64,000 nt of DNA from Saccharicrinis fermentans DSM 9555 = JCM 21142 (lineage in GTDB: Bacteria > Bacteroidota > Bacteroidia > Bacteroidales > Marinilabiliaceae). The stretch's first letter is position 1. Each line of letters starts with the position of its first letter. A model generated the notes under the pieces. That model was given only the letters and a program-made list of their open reading frames with translations. It was not told the origin of the DNA and ran no database searches. The DNA is taken from contig NZ_KI912107.1 in NCBI RefSeq assembly GCF_000517085.1, forward strand, positions 4,151,980 through 4,215,979, read 5' to 3'. Made by a program: the position numbers and the translations under genes. Shown here one piece after another: positions 54,252-62,067 of the stretch.

Positions 54252-55421
54252 TCAACCTAGAATAATCGCTGGGTCTTGCAGACTGCTCATATTCCTATTT
54301 ATTGGCAATAATATTTTATAATCAAATGTCAAAGACAATAATAAAAAGGGCAATACCATATTAAAATAGCTAATATCAAAATTTGAGTCAAATAGAGTTG
54401 CCTTAAACCCACTATAATAAATTGACGTAAAGAATGCTATTGATACAGGTAGTAATAGAAAAATAACTGTCAAATATAGGATTGATTTTATGTTTTTTGC
54501 TCGAAAAGAATATATCATTGGCGTTATAATTAAAATAAGGCTCAATAAGATAGGTAATTGTCTGTTTTGAAGTTCAAAAGGATTATGTTTACAAAAGTGT
54601 TCAAAACTGCTAACTTTGTTAAAGCAGATATAAGAAAATAATATAACGGTAGCCAAAGATACTGCTATAAAAATCATCTTTTTTTGGACGGAAAATCTGT
54701 AAAAATGCTTAAAAAATAATATTGAGATTGGAATAACAGCAGTAATTCTAGTCATTACCAAAGATGTCAATAAAAATGATTCAAATAGTGGGTTATTTTT
54801 TATGTTTCTAAAAATTCTATCTTGCATAAAAACAACAACAGCTAAAATTATAATAAAATTAGACATCAAATCACTTTTAACATATATTTCCCAAAGGTAT
54901 GAGGGTGAAAATATTAAAAGTAATAAACATAATAGTCTTTCCTTATAGGTGCTAAATACTTTCGATATAATATAAATAAATAATAAAAATGCAAAGGATT
55001 GCAAAAATCCAATATTACCTAAAAAATAGAATGGAATTCCAATGAGAAGAAGGGTAGGCAAATTTGAAGTCCTTCCATTTAAATGGTCTACTGCAGAATA
55101 AGGGTACTCCCCATTTAAAAGAGCTTTTATACCAACTTCCATTGCAGACCATCTGTCTACCATAAGCGAATTACCATCTACATTAATGTTTATATAAATT
55201 GTAAAAACAAAGAAGAATATAGAAGTAATATTAAACAAATATTTATAATAATTCTTTAAATCTAACCGAATGTATACAATACTAATTATTGATATCAATA
55301 ATGTATAAATAAAGGCTACTACGTAGCCATTAAAAGCATCTATTCTGCTAGCATATTTAACTACAAAAAGAGTATTTATAAAAATAAAAATTAAATATGT
55401 AAATGATAATCTTTGTTTCAT
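54252..55421 (-). CDS. Polytopic membrane protein, GT-C glycosyltransferase-like
   Basis: A 389-residue protein, mostly hydrophobic, with about 10-11 membrane segments; I start it at ATG 55421 (MKQRLSFTYLIF). A loop after segments 2-3 (VDRWSAMEVGIKALLNGEYPY, then TSNLPTLLLIGIPFYFLG) resembles the D-x-W...NGEYPY region of GT-C polyprenyl-sugar mannosyltransferase-like proteins. No full catalytic set is evident. It is more AT-rich than its neighbours, lies between two IS66 end fragments and has no sugar-metabolism neighbour, so it looks like a piece of a surface-polysaccharide cluster carried in or left behind by rearrangement. Confidence 0.55.
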   Translation of the reverse strand: MKQRLSFTYLIFIFINTLFVVKYASRIDAFNGYVVAFIYTLLISIISIVYIRLDLKNYYKYLFNITSIFFFVFTIYININVDGNSLMVDRWSAMEVGIKALLNGEYPYSAVDHLNGRTSNLPTLLLIGIPFYFLGNIGFLQSFAFLLFIYIISKVFSTYKERLLCLLLLIFSPSYLWEIYVKSDLMSNFIIILAVVVFMQDRIFRNIKNNPLFESFLLTSLVMTRITAVIPISILFFKHFYRFSVQKKMIFIAVSLATVILFSYICFNKVSSFEHFCKHNPFELQNRQLPILLSLILIITPMIYSFRAKNIKSILYLTVIFLLLPVSIAFFTSIYYSGFKATLFDSNFDISYFNMVLPFLLLSLTFDYKILLPINRNMSSLQDPAIILG

Positions 55422-55738
55422 ATTATAGCGTAGTGTAGAGCCTGATAGGCTACTCATATTATTTGTTCAAAAGTAATAATAATTAGTAGACTATCAGCGC
55501 CCCTCCATCCCGCACGTGCAATGTCGTTAAGTTAAGGTCATATCCCTTTATATATAAACCTTTACGTCTTCACCTGATGATGTATCAGGTCTTTTAAATG
55601 ATCTTCCGGGTCTTCTTATTTCTAATCTTTTTGAGAGTATCTCAATTAATTTAGTTATAAAAACCTTTGCATAAAAATCCTGTTTTATGGTCCTTTATGG
55701 ATCACCCCATAATTTTGGGTTTTCATAAATTGTTATGT

Positions 55739-55746
55739 TAGATTTG
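55739..55746 (+). promoter_or_regulatory. -7 element before the ISAon1 remnant
   Basis: TAgaTTTG lies three bases before the first possible codon of the transposase fragment. It could be the element's own promoter, but the very short leader makes this uncertain. Confidence 0.3.
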
Positions 55747-55748
55747 CA

Positions 55749-56159
55749 TTGAATAATATAACAAAAAAGATTGCCGTGCACGACATCAATACTCAATTAT
55801 TAGAACTGATATTACCCGAAGGGATTCTAGACCATTTTGTGATAACTGACCTACATCAAGAGTCCAGTGGTCAGCAAGCCTATACTAAGAAACTGACTAT
55901 ATATCTGGAGGAGAAAAAAGAAATTCCGGAAGAATACTCAGACAAAGAATATAAGGCAAGTGGTTTTATGCCGCCCAAGTTAATAAAAGACTGTCCCATA
56001 CGTCGTAATTTGGTTACGCTGAGTGTCAAGTGTCGAAGATGGGATGTTTTATTAGATGGTCGATATCAAAAAAGGAGTAGAAATTGGGAGAGTGTAGCAA
56101 AGGGCACACGGTTAGATCCGGAGTATGCCTCTTTTTTAAAAGGTATTGGTGGACTGTAA
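55749..56159 (+). mobile_element. ISAon1-family transposase, N-terminal region
   Basis: A 136-codon frame starting at TTG 55749, with ILPEGILDHFVITDLHQESS, then YLEEKKEIPEEY, CPIRRNLVTLSVKCRRW and WESVAKGTRLDPEYASFLK. This is the usual N-terminal region protein of ISAon1-type elements, in which the two halves of the transposase are read in different frames. The second half follows with a 14-base overlap but is truncated, so the element is inactive. Confidence 0.75.
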
Positions 56160-56367
56160 TGCAATTAGCACAGAAAGTTTAAAGATTTTCTTTGGTATCA
56201 ACGCAAGTACATTTCAACAACAATACAAGCATAAACTTAGTGACTACAGCACATGGGACCAAAAGGAACATGCCGAAGATTATTTAATATTTCCCGATAA
56301 CATGGGGCGTTTTTTATCGATAGACGGTAAATCTTCGGTCTTTCACATATTGCGACCTTCATACTAG
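56146..56367 (+). mobile_element. ISAon1-family transposase, truncated second half
   Basis: A 73-codon frame: INASTFQQQYKHKLSDYSTW, then DQKEHAEDYLIFPDN and GRFLSID, where the DDE catalytic domain should begin. The sequence then turns into SSVFHILRPSY and stops, and IS66-derived sequence starts 11 bases later. The catalytic domain is gone, replaced by the IS66 relic. Confidence 0.7.
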
Positions 56368-56377
56368 AGCTGTTTCT

Positions 56378-56679
56378 TTGATGCAAAAAATGAGGATGAC
56401 ATTAACAACATTTAAGCGTTTGTATAAGGATTACCAGGAATCAGGTTTGAACATAAAAGATTTCTGTACCAACCAAGATCTGGCTCCTTCAACTTTTTAT
56501 TACTGGCGAAACAAATTGGAAGAGGCATTAGCACATGAGCCGGATAGCTTTGTTCCACTAGAATTTGACAGTAATCCGTTAGCGACGAATAACCAAACGA
56601 GTCAATCTCTCATAAGAGTAAGCCTACTTTAAATAATAATGCTCCCACCATTGAATTCGTATTTCCCAATGGCACCAAG
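56378..56679 (+). mobile_element. IS66 TnpA-like protein, frameshifted
   Basis: The 84-codon frame 56378-56632 (MTLTTFKRLYKDYQESGLNI, then STFYYWRNKLEEA) is the HTH part of the IS66 TnpA-like accessory protein. It ends early at 56632, but in another frame the sequence continues as NNNAPTIEFVFPNGTKMLLR, the normal TnpA C-terminus. A single indel in the segment before 56632 is the simplest cause. Confidence 0.7.
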
Positions 56680-57273
56680 ATGCTATTAAGGGATAATATA
56701 AACACGCAAGTATTAAAAACAATTGTTCTAAAATCTGATTATATTCAGGTTGACGAAAGTACCATTCCTGTTATTAGCAACGAAAAGCACAAAGCACAAA
56801 AGGCTTATCTGTGGATGGTTCGATCAGTAATGAATAACTTGGTTTTCTTTCACTACGACAAAGGCTCCCGAGCACAAAAAGTGATACTTCCTTTATTAAA
56901 GGATTTTCAGGGAGCTATTCAAACCGATGGATATCAGGCATATTCAATCTATGAGCAAAAGAAAGGTGTTTTGCTTCTGGGTTGTTGGGCTCATGCGCGC
57001 AGGAAATTCTCCGAAAGTCTAAAAGAAGACAAAACGGGGGCTGAATACGCATTGTTTTGTGGCAACCATGATGCCGCAGAAAATGCAGCAATTATGTACT
57101 CACTACTGGGATGCTGCAAAGCCAGTGATGTAAATCCTCGCGAATGGCTTACGGATGTATTTTCTAAGATTGCGTTATACAACAGCAATTATGATTTAGA
57201 CTTGGCTGATCTTTTGCCGCACAATTGGAAAAAGTCTAATAGTTGTCAGAATATTCCAAAAAACACCCACTAA
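56680..57273 (+). pseudogene. IS66 TnpA-TnpC fusion left by internal deletion
   Basis: A 197-codon frame whose first ~20 residues (LLRDNINTQVLKTIVLKSDY) are the TnpA tail and whose rest is the TnpC DDE domain (IQVDESTIPVISNEKHKAQK, AYLWMVRS, GAIQTDGYQAYS, GCWAHARRKFSE). TnpB and the N-terminal half of TnpC have been deleted. A second deletion joins ...TGAEYALF to the TnpC C-terminus CGNHDAAENAAIMYSLLG. The element cannot transpose by itself. Confidence 0.75.
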
Positions 57274-57353
57274 TTTCGATTAATTCCAAAAGATTCCAGT
57301 AAAACTTAGAGAATTCCAAGGCTCCAATCGACATCCCGATTGGAGCATTTTTT
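57138..57353 (+). repeat. IS66 3' end, right copy of the 215-base direct repeat
   Basis: Almost identical to 53794-54009. It includes the TnpC end, the shared tail and the hairpin GCTCCAATCG / CGATTGGAGC (57321-57346) with a T run, which may act as a terminator. Confidence 0.85.
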
Positions 57354-57382
57354 TACTTTGCAATATGTAGCAGACCGCATAT

Positions 57383-57715
57383 TTACACTCTAGCTGCCGA
57401 ATTCTTTATTTTTTTCTCTCCCAATTGAATTATTTTTGTCGTATTTTTCTTTTCTGAAACTTTTGAAATAGGCTCAAAGCTAATTTGAGGAACCTTACCG
57501 ATAGCCAAAGAAAGTTCTACTAATTTTGAAAGTTTATAATCGAAATCTCCATTTAATATTTGTGACACATAGCCTTTTGATACTCCTAATTGTTTGGCAA
57601 AAGCACTCTGGGTCATATTGTTTTCTTCGAGATATGATGTTAATTGTCTGAATAATTCATTTTGAATTTTAGTAACATTATATCCTTTGCTTCTGATTAG
57701 TTTTTCCCGTTTCAT
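57383..57715 (-). CDS. HigA-like antitoxin, XRE-family HTH
   Basis: A 110-residue DNA-binding protein. The helix-turn-helix is MTQSAFAKQLGVSKGYVSQILNG (about 34-56 region; only the LGVSKGYVSQIL part is conserved), followed by a helical dimerisation region and a Lys-rich tail. It overlaps the upstream toxin gene by four bases (57712-57715), the toxin-first order typical of HigBA. It should neutralise the toxin and repress the operon. The pair follows the IS66 relic and is part of the acquired island. Confidence 0.78.
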   Translation of the reverse strand: MKREKLIRSKGYNVTKIQNELFRQLTSYLEENNMTQSAFAKQLGVSKGYVSQILNGDFDYKLSKLVELSLAIGKVPQISFEPISKVSEKKNTTKIIQLGEKKIKNSAARV

Positions 57716-58104
57716 TTCTCCAAAGTTTTTACGTATTCACTTTTGATACTGCGGAATTTTTTAATATCCTTTTTTTGATTGTTCTTGTAACCACCCATTA
57801 TGATTATTTTGCCATTGGAAGCTTTAATGGGGTACACCCTTAGGTGTTTTGATTTAAATTCATATTCTTTGACCGTATCCTTTTTGCTAATGCTTATGTC
57901 TCTGAATTTTGTTTTGGGTAGTAATTTATTGTTTGCTACATCTTCAATTAAGCTATATATTGAATTGAGTTCTTCTTCGTATTGACCCCGTTTTTCAATT
58001 TCATCTTCAAAATTATCAAACAAACACTCATCATCTATTTGTATCTTATAGATATCTTGTTTTCCATCTATTTCTTCTATAGGGTTTAACGTAAATTTAG
58101 TCAT
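57712..58104 (-). CDS. HigB-like (RelE-fold) toxin candidate
   Basis: A 130-residue basic protein upstream of, and overlapping, an XRE antitoxin gene. Landmarks are FRDISISKKDTVKEYEFKSK, HLRVYPIKASNGKIIIMGGY and the terminal FRSIKSEYVKTLEK, which fit the strands of the RelE/HigB mRNA-interferase fold (L-R-v-y...i..l.gy.Kk). The catalytic residues cannot be confirmed by eye. Upstream, 58105-58140 is AT-rich and may carry the operator. The assignment rests on gene order, size and this motif. Confidence 0.6.
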   Translation of the reverse strand: MTKFTLNPIEEIDGKQDIYKIQIDDECLFDNFEDEIEKRGQYEEELNSIYSLIEDVANNKLLPKTKFRDISISKKDTVKEYEFKSKHLRVYPIKASNGKIIIMGGYKNNQKKDIKKFRSIKSEYVKTLEK

Positions 58105-58493
58105 AATGTTTAGTTAGAGCTAAACTTTTTTGTAAAAAAAGGGATTATTTATATAACTGCCAAATATATTTCATGTAGATTAAGCATTATTACACCTACT
58201 ATACTATATCGCTTACATTAACCTCTGTTTTCAAGATTGTACGATTCAACCATTTTTCTATCTCACTATAGTATTTCTAGATCTTCTGTGTTTAAAAAGG
58301 GGACATCGGTATCTACATATAAATATGATTGTGGAGCACTAAAGTTTTTAATGAATTTATATGGATCAACAAGGGTTTGTACTTATTTGTGTGTATTTGG
58401 GGTTTGGCGATTCCATGGGTGCGGATAAGCTATAGACCCACGTCCTTTTATACACAAACCAAAAATTAGCTTTCCCACTTTTATGCATCAAAA
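58105..58493. other. Unassigned stretch between the TA pair and the tRNA
   Basis: About 390 bases with a 63-codon frame (58237-58428) that has no recognisable motif. I see no RNA fold or repeat in it. The first 40 bases upstream of the toxin start may hold the TA promoter. Confidence 0.4.
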
Positions 58494-58533
58494 TAAAAAA
58501 AGCAGTTACAAATTAATGTAACTGCTTTTTTTT
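58494..58533 (-). terminator. Terminator of tRNA(CAU)
   Basis: AGCAGTTAC (58501-58509) pairs with GTAACTGCT (58518-58526), flanked by long A and T runs on both sides. It lies just 3' of the minus-strand tRNA. Confidence 0.85.
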
Positions 58534-58536
58534 CGG

Positions 58537-58610
58537 TGGGCCCACCTGGGCTCGAACCAGGGACCACCTGATTATGAGTCAGGTGCTCTAACCAACTGAG
58601 CTATAGGCCC
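58537..58610 (-). tRNA. tRNA with anticodon CAU (elongator Met or Ile2)
   Basis: A 74-base cloverleaf on the minus strand: acceptor GGGCCTA/TGGGCCC, D arm GCTCAGTTGGTTAGAGC, anticodon arm CCTGA-CTCATAA-TCAGG with anticodon CAT and T arm GGTTCGAGCCC, discriminator A. CCA is not encoded, unlike in the tRNA-Leu at 1118. With anticodon CAU it may be methionine or, if the C is converted to lysidine, isoleucine (AUA); the sequence by itself does not decide. Confidence 0.93.
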
Positions 58611-58697
58611 GGCATTGTTATACGAAAAGCATTTCGTATATTGCGGATGCAAAAATAGTAAGTTATATCAATTTATCAAATACATTTTTAATATTTT

Positions 58698-59345
58698 ATG
58701 ACAAATTTAAAAAATAAAAAAAATATCATCTTCGATTTAGGCAATGTAGTAGTCGATATCCACCTGAATACCACCATAGAACGATTTAAAGAACTCGGTT
58801 TTAAGCAGCATGGAAATTTTTTAGGCAAATACAAACAAGACGGTATTTTTCACGATTACGAAGTAGGAAAGATCACAACAATGGACTTTGTGAAAGGAAT
58901 CAAAGAACAGATGAATGCAAGTGTAAGTGATAATGATGTGATAGAGGCATGGAATGCCATTATCGGAGATTACAAAGAGGAACGCATCAACACCATCTTA
59001 AAGCTAAGAGAAACACACCATGTTTACCTACTAAGTAATACCAACGAATTTCATATCAAAGCATGTGCCGATCGGGTACCTATCGTAGGTTCCCTAGATA
59101 AGCTTTTTGACAAGCTATACTACAGTTATGAGATGAACATGAGCAAGCCCAATCGGGATATTTTTGAGGCGGTACTGAGTGGTGCTAATATAAAAGCAGA
59201 AGAGACTCTTTTTCTAGATGATGGCCCCGCCAACGTTGAGATGGCAAGAAGCCTAGGTATTGAATCTTGGTTGGTAGAATATCCCAATCAATGGGTATCA
59301 CGCATGGACAAGCTAATTCTTGAACAATTATCAGTAAGTCAGTAA
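58698..59345 (+). CDS. HAD-superfamily phosphatase, subfamily IA
   Basis: A 215-residue cytoplasmic hydrolase. Motif I IIFDLGNVVVDI holds the nucleophile Asp (D13) but has Asn where most phosphatases have a second acid Asp, as in YihX-type sugar phosphatases. Motif II is LLSNTN, motif III KPNRDIFE and motif IV FLDDGPANVEMA. The cap is the helical type. A sugar phosphate or other small phosphoester is likely; specificity unknown. It stands alone, convergent with the SPOR lipoprotein gene. Confidence 0.85.
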   Translation: MTNLKNKKNIIFDLGNVVVDIHLNTTIERFKELGFKQHGNFLGKYKQDGIFHDYEVGKITTMDFVKGIKEQMNASVSDNDVIEAWNAIIGDYKEERINTILKLRETHHVYLLSNTNEFHIKACADRVPIVGSLDKLFDKLYYSYEMNMSKPNRDIFEAVLSGANIKAEETLFLDDGPANVEMARSLGIESWLVEYPNQWVSRMDKLILEQLSVSQ

Positions 59346-59360
59346 GCACTGACTACTGAT
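59330..59360. other. Hairpin at the end of the HAD gene
   Basis: ATCAGTAAGTCAGT and ACTGACTACTGAT pair over about 13 bp around AAGC and include the stop codon. There is no T run, so it may be a processing or stabilising structure rather than a true terminator for the convergent genes. Confidence 0.45.
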
Positions 59361-59377
59361 AACATAACCACAAATAT

Positions 59378-59800
59378 TTACTTCTTTATAAGTAGCCAAA
59401 CATCTTCGTGATCTGGCTGCTTTTTCTCATTTCTCAATTCACGGTAAGCCAACTCCCTATCGGAAAACCCCTTATAAGAGACCTTGTAGAAATCTTTATT
59501 TAAACCTCTGTCTCTAACAATTACCTCAGAATCAAATCCCTCTTCTACCAGTTTATCTTTAAAGGAAATAGCATTGGCTTCCTTCACAAAGCTGGCTGCT
59601 ATTAAAAAATATTTATTTGCTGGTTTTTCCACCACAATCGGCTCTGGTTCCGGCACCGGTATAATAGTATCTTTCTTTTCCTCCACCGGTTTAATCACTT
59701 CGCGTTGCACTACCTTTTTAGGCTCTTCTTTCTTTTTACCGCAGCTAAAAAAAGCAACAGTAAAAATCATCAGTATTAGTGTTAGTTTGTTTGTCATCAT
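59378..59800 (-). CDS. SPOR-domain lipoprotein
   Basis: A 140-residue lipoprotein (lipobox AFFSC, Cys20) with a Lys/Glu/Pro-rich linker (about 22-62) and a C-terminal SPOR domain (about 63-140: YFLIAASFVKEANAISFKDK and FYKVSYKGFSDRELAYREL). SPOR domains bind denuded peptidoglycan glycan strands, often at the division septum. The linker may reach from the outer membrane to the cell wall. It is convergent with the HAD gene. Confidence 0.88.
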   Translation of the reverse strand: MMTNKLTLILMIFTVAFFSCGKKKEEPKKVVQREVIKPVEEKKDTIIPVPEPEPIVVEKPANKYFLIAASFVKEANAISFKDKLVEEGFDSEVIVRDRGLNKDFYKVSYKGFSDRELAYRELRNEKKQPDHEDVWLLIKK

Positions 59801-59949
59801 GTGTTCATTTAAGACTTCTAAAATAGAAAATAAATTCAGATAAGGCTAATTTACTGCTTTTTTAAAGCAGACACAAGAAAGAAGCCGTCGTAAAAACATT
59901 TTTCAGCGTCCACCAACATTACAAACACACATTATTCTCGCTCACGTCA

Positions 59950-60651
59950 TTACTCAACAAACTTATAACCAACACCTTTTATAGTTTTAATATGATTCTG
60001 GCCAATTTTTTCCCTCACTTTTCGAATGTGAACATCAATGGTTCTGTCCCCTACGATAATACTATCACCCCAAACAGAGTGATATATCTCATCGCGCGTA
60101 AACACCTTATCAGGTTTAGAAGCCAAGAGCATCAATAACTCAAATTCTTTTTTGGGTAATACCAGCTCATCACCTTTATTAATAATGATATATTTCTCAC
60201 GATCGATCACCAGCTCTCCTATGCGTATCACATCCGACTTCTCTTCCTGAGCCGTCTTCGTTTCCGGATTGTACCTCTTCAGCAGCGCCTTAACCCTGGA
60301 TATCAACACCTTTGGCTTAATCGGCTTGGAGATATAATCATCAGCCCCGGCATCAAAACCTGCAATTTGAGAATAATCTTCGCCCCTTGCAGTCAAAAAT
60401 GCCACAATCGTGTTCTTCAATAGAGGTATTCTTTTAATTTCTTCACATGTTTCTATACCATCCATCTCAGGCATCATCACATCGAGAATAATCAGTTGAG
60501 GAAGTTCTTTCTTCGCCATCTCTATGGCCTCACTTCCATTTTGAGAAGTAAGAACCTGAAAACCTTCCTTTTTTAAGTTGTAACTGACAAACTCTAAAAT
60601 ATCTGGTTCGTCATCTACTAATAAGATCTTGAAATTATCTGCTTCTATCAT
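59950..60651 (-). CDS. PhoB-type response regulator
   Basis: A 233-residue OmpR-family regulator. The receiver domain shows the acidic pocket LLVDDEPDILEF, the phospho-Asp in LIILDVMMPEMDGIE (about Asp55) and the Lys in YISKPIKPKVL. The C-terminal winged helix carries VFTRDEIYHSVWG and VDVHIRKVREKIG-like sequence followed by IKTIKGVGYKF. It lies 126 bases downstream of its sensor kinase on the minus strand; opposite is a phosphate transporter, so control of phosphate starvation genes is the most likely role. The gap between kinase and regulator holds no recognised box. Confidence 0.87.
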   Translation of the reverse strand: MIEADNFKILLVDDEPDILEFVSYNLKKEGFQVLTSQNGSEAIEMAKKELPQLIILDVMMPEMDGIETCEEIKRIPLLKNTIVAFLTARGEDYSQIAGFDAGADDYISKPIKPKVLISRVKALLKRYNPETKTAQEEKSDVIRIGELVIDREKYIIINKGDELVLPKKEFELLMLLASKPDKVFTRDEIYHSVWGDSIIVGDRTIDVHIRKVREKIGQNHIKTIKGVGYKFVE

Positions 60652-60777
60652 TTCTAAGGCGTTTGAATTCGGCCGGTAAGGTACGTAAATGATTTAATTT
60701 TACACTTTGGCATTGTTAAGTGACCGTAAATATATTGTTATATAATTTAAACATCAAGCACTCTATTAAATAAAAGT

Positions 60778-61815
60778 CTAATTTTTAGACTTATCCAATG
60801 TGATGGTAAAGCTAGTTCCATTTCCATAAGTACTGGTAACGTTAATGGTTTGATTATGTGCTTCTATGAGGTGTTTTACGATAGCCAATCCCAATCCGGT
60901 ACCGCCCTGTTCTCGAGATCTACTTTTATCGACCCTATAAAAACGTTCAAAGATACGCGGCAGATCAGAATCCTTAATTCCTATTCCATCATCCTTAACC
61001 TCGATTAAATAACGCTTATCCATATCGTAAAAGTTAATACTTGTTTTACCGCCACGCTTACCATAATTGATGGAGTTAACAACCAAGTTACTGAATACTT
61101 GAAACAGGCGTTGCTTATCGCCCACAACCATCAACTGCTTTTCGCCCGATTTATTTAGCTTTAGTTCTATTTTCTTCTGCGTAGCCCGTATCTCCTGGAG
61201 GTCGAACACATCTTCAATCAGCTGAAACAGATTAAAATCCTCCATTTTTATTTCCAATTCACCGGCTTCCAGTTTAGAAATAGATTCTAGATCCTCGATG
61301 ATGGAGATCATTCGATCTATACTTTTCTCTGTCCGATTAAGATATAACATATTTATATCCTTATCCTCAATTCCTCCATCCAATAAAGTTAATATATAAC
61401 CCTGAATATTAAATATCGGAGTTTTCAGTTCATGCGATACATTGCCTAAAAATTCTTTCCGATACTTCTCCATCTGCCGGAGCTGTTGTATTTCTTTTGT
61501 TTTACCTTGCATCCAATTGGCTACCTGACGATTCACCTCTGTAAAAGGATCTTTATTATTATCAGGTATAATACTTAATGCAGAAGGCTTAAAATGATGT
61601 ATGGTCTTATAAATTGGCTTTACCTTAGATTTAATAAAACTATTGATAAAATATCCGGCATAAAAAACATAAATAAATAGCAAAGCCGGAATAGATATGA
61701 TTAATGACACAATGATATTGGACGAAAAATAATTAACCAGAAAGAAAGATATGGTAAGAAAAAAATAGATAGATGATGAAAGGGCAATTAACTTTTTAGA
61801 CGTAATATTCTTCAT
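60778..61815 (-). CDS. PhoR-type sensor histidine kinase
   Basis: A 345-residue membrane kinase with two N-terminal membrane segments (about 9-30 and 33-55), a short linker, HisKA with phospho-His in EFLGNVSHELKTPIFNIQGY, and an HATPase domain (N box FSNLVVNSINYGKRG, G1 KDDGIGIKDSDLP, G2 GGTGLGLAIVKHL). It has no large periplasmic sensor and no clear PAS domain, as in several phosphate sensors that listen to the Pst/Pit machinery. It is the first gene of the kinase-regulator pair and diverges from the Pit transporter with a 252-base gap. Confidence 0.87.
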   Translation of the reverse strand: MKNITSKKLIALSSSIYFFLTISFFLVNYFSSNIIVSLIISIPALLFIYVFYAGYFINSFIKSKVKPIYKTIHHFKPSALSIIPDNNKDPFTEVNRQVANWMQGKTKEIQQLRQMEKYRKEFLGNVSHELKTPIFNIQGYILTLLDGGIEDKDINMLYLNRTEKSIDRMISIIEDLESISKLEAGELEIKMEDFNLFQLIEDVFDLQEIRATQKKIELKLNKSGEKQLMVVGDKQRLFQVFSNLVVNSINYGKRGGKTSINFYDMDKRYLIEVKDDGIGIKDSDLPRIFERFYRVDKSRSREQGGTGLGLAIVKHLIEAHNQTINVTSTYGNGTSFTITLDKSKN

Positions 61816-61941
61816 ATGATTTAATTAATTTTCAAATGCCATACGGAACTCCCATGAAAATAAAAATGTTTGACAATAAAAAGATATAACAATTAATTGG
61901 CAAATGTAACACGAAATAACCAACTATTACATGGATGCAAA

Positions 61942-61979
61942 GTGAATTTTATGTGAATTAAAAACCATGCAATGTGATT
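61942..61979. promoter_or_regulatory. Pho-box-like direct repeats
   Basis: GTGAATT occurs at 61942-61948 and 61953-61959, 11 bases apart, and GTGATT follows at 61974-61979 (21 bases on). Repeats spaced by 11 bases are the hallmark of PhoB binding. They lie upstream of the Pit promoter and between it and phoR. Confidence 0.5.
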
Positions 61980-61994
61980 AAATCATTAAAGCTT

Positions 61995-62046
61995 TATCAT
62001 TTTGAAAAAATGATAGTAACTTTGTTGGTTTACACCATTATATTTG
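61995..62046 (+). promoter_or_regulatory. Promoter region of the Pit transporter with a dyad
   Basis: Two -7 elements are possible: TAacTTTG (62017-62024) and TAtaTTTG (62039-62046), the latter 22 bases before the start codon and the better placed. A perfect 9-bp inverted repeat TATCATTTT / AAAATGATA (61995-62003, 62007-62015) lies just upstream. No -33 box has ideal spacing, consistent with activation. Confidence 0.5.
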
Positions 62047-62067
62047 CACCTAATATTTAATAGATAG

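Noticed and set aside
58237-58428. 63-codon frame upstream of the tRNA
   Set aside because: Composition unlike the neighbours, no motif, and no promoter in front of it.
59330-59360. Hairpin after the HAD gene as a Rho-independent terminator
   Set aside because: No T run on either side, so it is listed only as a hairpin.
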